Below are positions 61,424 to 64,000 of a stretch of DNA of 64,000 nucleotides, piece after piece; within the stretch, counting starts at the first letter, position 1, and each line of letters opens with the position of its first letter. Source of the DNA: JBAXAM01 sp037142515 (GTDB taxonomy: Bacteria > Pseudomonadota > Gammaproteobacteria > UBA9339); contig JBAXAM010000003.1 in assembly GCA_037142515.1 (NCBI GenBank), forward strand, positions 21,703-85,702, read 5' to 3'. The translations under genes were made by a program, and so were the position numbers. Below the pieces are notes generated by a model. That model saw only the letters and a list, made by a program, of their open reading frames with translations. It was not told the DNA's origin and searched no databases.

Positions 61424-62656
61424 TTAATTAGAATCATTATTTTTCAGAAATTGGCTGACTATAATTACACCGCACATATTGCCAAAAATATTTACTACGG
61501 TTCTAAATCGATCGATAAGCCTGTCTAACGGCAATAAAATAGATATTGCATTTAATGGTACATTAACGATTTTAAAAACTACGACTAAACTAACTAAACT
61601 GGTTTCTGGAATGCCGCCTTCAGCCATGCCGCCTAAAATGCTAGCTAAAGCGACTAAAATTTGTTGCGATAAAGATAAATTTATTCCTAGTACTTGAGAA
61701 AAAAACAAAGCTGCTGCAACTTCGTACATCATCATGCCGCCAATGTTAATTGAAGCACACAGGGGGAGCATAAATCTTGTTACGGTAGGGTTGGATTTTA
61801 AACTATCTGCTGTATACATAGCAGTGGGTAAAGTAGCAACAGAACTTGAAGTTGCAAACGCTGTAGAAAATACTGGAATACTGTTTTTAAGTATTTTCCA
61901 TGGATTTTGTTTGCTTGCTACGATAACAAAAATAAATTGCCATAATGCATGAATTAATAAACCTATAACCAATATTGATACAAACGCCATTAAAGCCGTA
62001 AAGCTATTCTCCAAGTGTCCGCTGGTACTTGAAGCTGCTATACCGGATCCGACTAAAGCAAAAATCCCTATCGGAGAAAACATCATTACGCCCTGCAAAC
62101 AGGAGTTGGATACATCACGTACTGAAGCGCATACCTCTATTATAGCTTGTGACTTTTCGGAAACAATGGCACAGCCTATGCCGAACATGGTAGAAAAAAT
62201 TACAACAGGCAATAATTCAAACTTGGCCAATGAGTCAAAAATATTTTGTGGAAATATGGCTAATAAAAAATTGGCCATGCTTAAATTATTGGCATTGCTT
62301 GCAGTATATTGGCCGCCTTGTAAAATTAAATTTGGATCTAAACCTTTTCCAACATCAAATAAGTTAAATAATGTCAAGGCGATTGCGACAGCAATAATCT
62401 CGCTCAGTAACATATAGCTTGTTACCCCGCCAACCAAAGACTTTAAATTGTTTAAGCTTTTATCCATGTTTCCCAGCGTAACAATTAAAGTAGAAGCAAT
62501 TAATGGCAGTGCAAATAATTTCAGCAAATTGATAAAGATATCGCCTAAAAATTTTATCTGGATAAATAAGTTTGGAGTATATATGCCCAATATAATAGAT
62601 AAAACTACGCTAATTAAAATTAGGTGAGTATTATATTTTTTAAGTAGTTTAAGCAT
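61424..62656 (-). CDS. dicarboxylate/amino acid:cation symporter (SDF family)
   Basis: 410 aa from the ATG at 62656; a TTG two codons earlier is weaker. DAACS fold: FINLLKLFALPLIASTL, serine-rich hairpin FSTAFATSSSVATLPT, GGMMMYEVAAALF and GGIPETSLVSL-type second hairpin, and DRFRTVVNIFGN near the end, which corresponds to the substrate- and sodium-binding motif D(R)xRTxxNxxG. Likely sodium- or proton-coupled uptake of glutamate, aspartate or serine/threonine. Its start overlaps the waaC stop by 8 bases. Confidence 0.9.
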   Translation of the reverse strand: MLKLLKKYNTHLILISVVLSIILGIYTPNLFIQIKFLGDIFINLLKLFALPLIASTLIVTLGNMDKSLNNLKSLVGGVTSYMLLSEIIAVAIALTLFNLFDVGKGLDPNLILQGGQYTASNANNLSMANFLLAIFPQNIFDSLAKFELLPVVIFSTMFGIGCAIVSEKSQAIIEVCASVRDVSNSCLQGVMMFSPIGIFALVGSGIAASSTSGHLENSFTALMAFVSILVIGLLIHALWQFIFVIVASKQNPWKILKNSIPVFSTAFATSSSVATLPTAMYTADSLKSNPTVTRFMLPLCASINIGGMMMYEVAAALFFSQVLGINLSLSQQILVALASILGGMAEGGIPETSLVSLVVVFKIVNVPLNAISILLPLDRLIDRFRTVVNIFGNMCGVIIVSQFLKNNDSN

Positions 62657-63602
62657 GATCAATTCTCTTTTTTATGGTTTGCCAAACATCAGCAGCATCT
62701 AATTGTTCAAAATTAGTCATATGAATTTGGTTTGCGCAGGCGGTGCCGCAGAGATTTGGATCGCTCGGGCCATACAATGAAATTATTGGGATGTCCAAAG
62801 CAGCTGCTACATGACCCAGTCCCGTATCAACTGCAACAGCGCCCTTAGCATTTAATAGTAACGCTGCAATTGCTGATAAACTCAAGCTGGGCAAAACTTT
62901 TGCTTGATTATTATTTTGCGTGATTCGTTTAGCGCGCGTAAGCTCTGTGCTATTTCCCCATGGTAAATAAACAATAAAACCATTGGCAGTTGCGAATTGT
63001 GCTAGTTCAATCCATTTTTGTTCATGCCAACATTTTTCTTCGCGACTTGTTGCGTGGAAAAACACTATATAATTTTCGCGACTGTTAGGTAGCGGAAAGA
63101 TTTGTTTATTAATTCCATAATCTGGGGCAGTGGTCGGCATTTCATATTTTAGGGCGGCTGCAAAAAGTTGGCGTATGCGTGTAATCGCATGCTGATCTTT
63201 AGCGACGGCAAATTTGTTTTTGTAAAAAACAGTTGCTTGTGATTCACGAATGCTATTTTTATCATAGCCAGAGCGTTCGCCGCGTGCCATTTTTGCGATA
63301 ATAGAGCTTTTGATTAAGCCTTGGGCGTCAATGATAAAATCATATTTTTTTTGACGTAATGTTTTTATAAATGCTGGTATTTTTCCCGAAAAAAGCGCTC
63401 TGGTTAAATTTTTACGCCAGAGGCGTAGAGTAATTGGAAGTGTGTTTTTTACCGCTGGATGCCACTTCGGGATTTCATCAAATGCTTCTTCTACTACCCA
63501 ATCAAAATTAATATCAGGAATGGCTTTTTTTGCGTCTGTTAATGCTGGTAGAGTATGTACTATATCACCCAAGGAAGAAGTTTTTACGATTAATACATTC
63601 AT
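62649..63602 (-). CDS. waaC: lipopolysaccharide heptosyltransferase I
   Basis: 317-aa GT9-family enzyme adding the first heptose to Kdo in the LPS inner core. MNVLIVKTSSLGDIVHTLPAL start, DFIIDAQGLIKSSIIA, RSGYDKNSIRE and the C-terminal donor site AVDTGLGHVAAALDIPIISLYGPSDP. The start overlaps the waaF stop (TAATG). Presence implies a heptose-containing LPS core. Confidence 0.94.
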   Translation of the reverse strand: MNVLIVKTSSLGDIVHTLPALTDAKKAIPDINFDWVVEEAFDEIPKWHPAVKNTLPITLRLWRKNLTRALFSGKIPAFIKTLRQKKYDFIIDAQGLIKSSIIAKMARGERSGYDKNSIRESQATVFYKNKFAVAKDQHAITRIRQLFAAALKYEMPTTAPDYGINKQIFPLPNSRENYIVFFHATSREEKCWHEQKWIELAQFATANGFIVYLPWGNSTELTRAKRITQNNNQAKVLPSLSLSAIAALLLNAKGAVAVDTGLGHVAAALDIPIISLYGPSDPNLCGTACANQIHMTNFEQLDAADVWQTIKKRIDHA

Positions 63603-64000
63603 TATATAACCTCATTAATTGACTGTATCACTAATTTTGGTAGCAGATTATTTAAGCATTTCATATGCTTTAATGGACAATTACGCTTGAAGCATGGACT
63701 GCACGGTAGGTTTAATGAAATAATTTTTGCCTTATCTGTCAGTGGCGGTGTAAATTTTGGTGACGATGACCCATAAATTGCGACTAATGGTCGGTTGAGA
63801 GCAGCTGCAATATGCATTAAACCAGAGTCATTAGTTATCGCTACAGTTGCTAAAGATAAAAGCTCTATAGCTTCGCTCAAATTAGTTTTACCGGTGAGAT
63901 CAAGACAAATATTATTACTTTGAGTTTGAATTTCTTTGGCAAGGTTTTTATCTTTTGGTCCGCCAAAAATCCAAACTTCCCAGCCTTCACTTTTTTTAAT
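63602..64000 (-). CDS. waaF: lipopolysaccharide heptosyltransferase II, 3' part (partial)
   Basis: The frame is open to the window edge, giving the last 132 residues. WIFGGPKDK, TNLSEAIELLSLATVAITNDSGLMHIAAAL and PCSPCFKRNCPLKHMKCL are typical of WaaF. It adds the second heptose. The N-terminal two thirds lie beyond base 64000. Confidence 0.92.
   Translation of the reverse strand: MKKSEGWEVWIFGGPKDKNLAKEIQTQSNNICLDLTGKTNLSEAIELLSLATVAITNDSGLMHIAAALNRPLVAIYGSSSPKFTPPLTDKAKIISLNLPCSPCFKRNCPLKHMKCLNNLLPKLVIQSINEVI

Overview
This is chromosomal DNA of an AT-rich gammaproteobacterium, most likely of the Legionellales/Coxiellaceae side of the class. I infer this from three LbtU-type outer-membrane porins, a zapA/TIGR02449/fau/pepP neighbourhood, MlaA, BamE, WaaC/WaaF heptosyltransferases, and accessory proteins that look host-directed (a secreted SET-domain protein and a 1,720-residue coiled-coil protein). 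No 16S rRNA is present, so the species is not fixed.

Bases 1-21277 are one long translation and transcription block on the + strand: the 3' part of rpoC, the str genes (rpsL, rpsG, fusA, tuf), then S10 (rpsJ to rpsQ), spc (rplN to rpmJ) and alpha (rpsM to rplQ), closed by a strong hairpin terminator. The only clear promoter inside is a near-consensus one before rpsL. tuf runs into rpsJ with 8 bases between them, so there is no room for a classical S10 leader.

Bases 21279-29339 hold ssb, tRNA-Pro(CGG), mlaA, the overlapping bamE-smpB pair, and then a two-gene accessory locus of unknown function: a 184-aa protein, perhaps leaderless, followed by the 1,720-aa Glu/Lys-rich protein with an 87-91-residue internal period.

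Bases 29345-47246 are mostly housekeeping (tadA, xseA, class III ribonucleotide reductase nrdD-nrdG, rlmI-ybhB-MFS, der, rph, yicC, fau-zapA, pepP). Mixed in are an intact RelE/ParD-like toxin-antitoxin pair, a second toxin-antitoxin locus whose toxin is broken, a Sec-secreted SET-domain protein, an AMMECR1/Memo/radical-SAM set interrupted by an ATPase remnant, and a small Cys-rich peptide with a double-glycine leader.

Bases 47247-52167 carry an unexplained promoter-plus-leader or small RNA and three LbtU-like porin genes; the last two are a tandem duplication that includes their terminator and promoter. Bases 52145-64000 hold nth-metG, hrcA-grpE (with no dnaK beside them), a cysteine synthase family gene, a small secreted Ala/Lys/Glu protein, a CPA2 cation/proton antiporter, tRNA-Arg(TCG), two solute carriers and the waaC-waaF heptosyltransferases; waaF runs off the window end.
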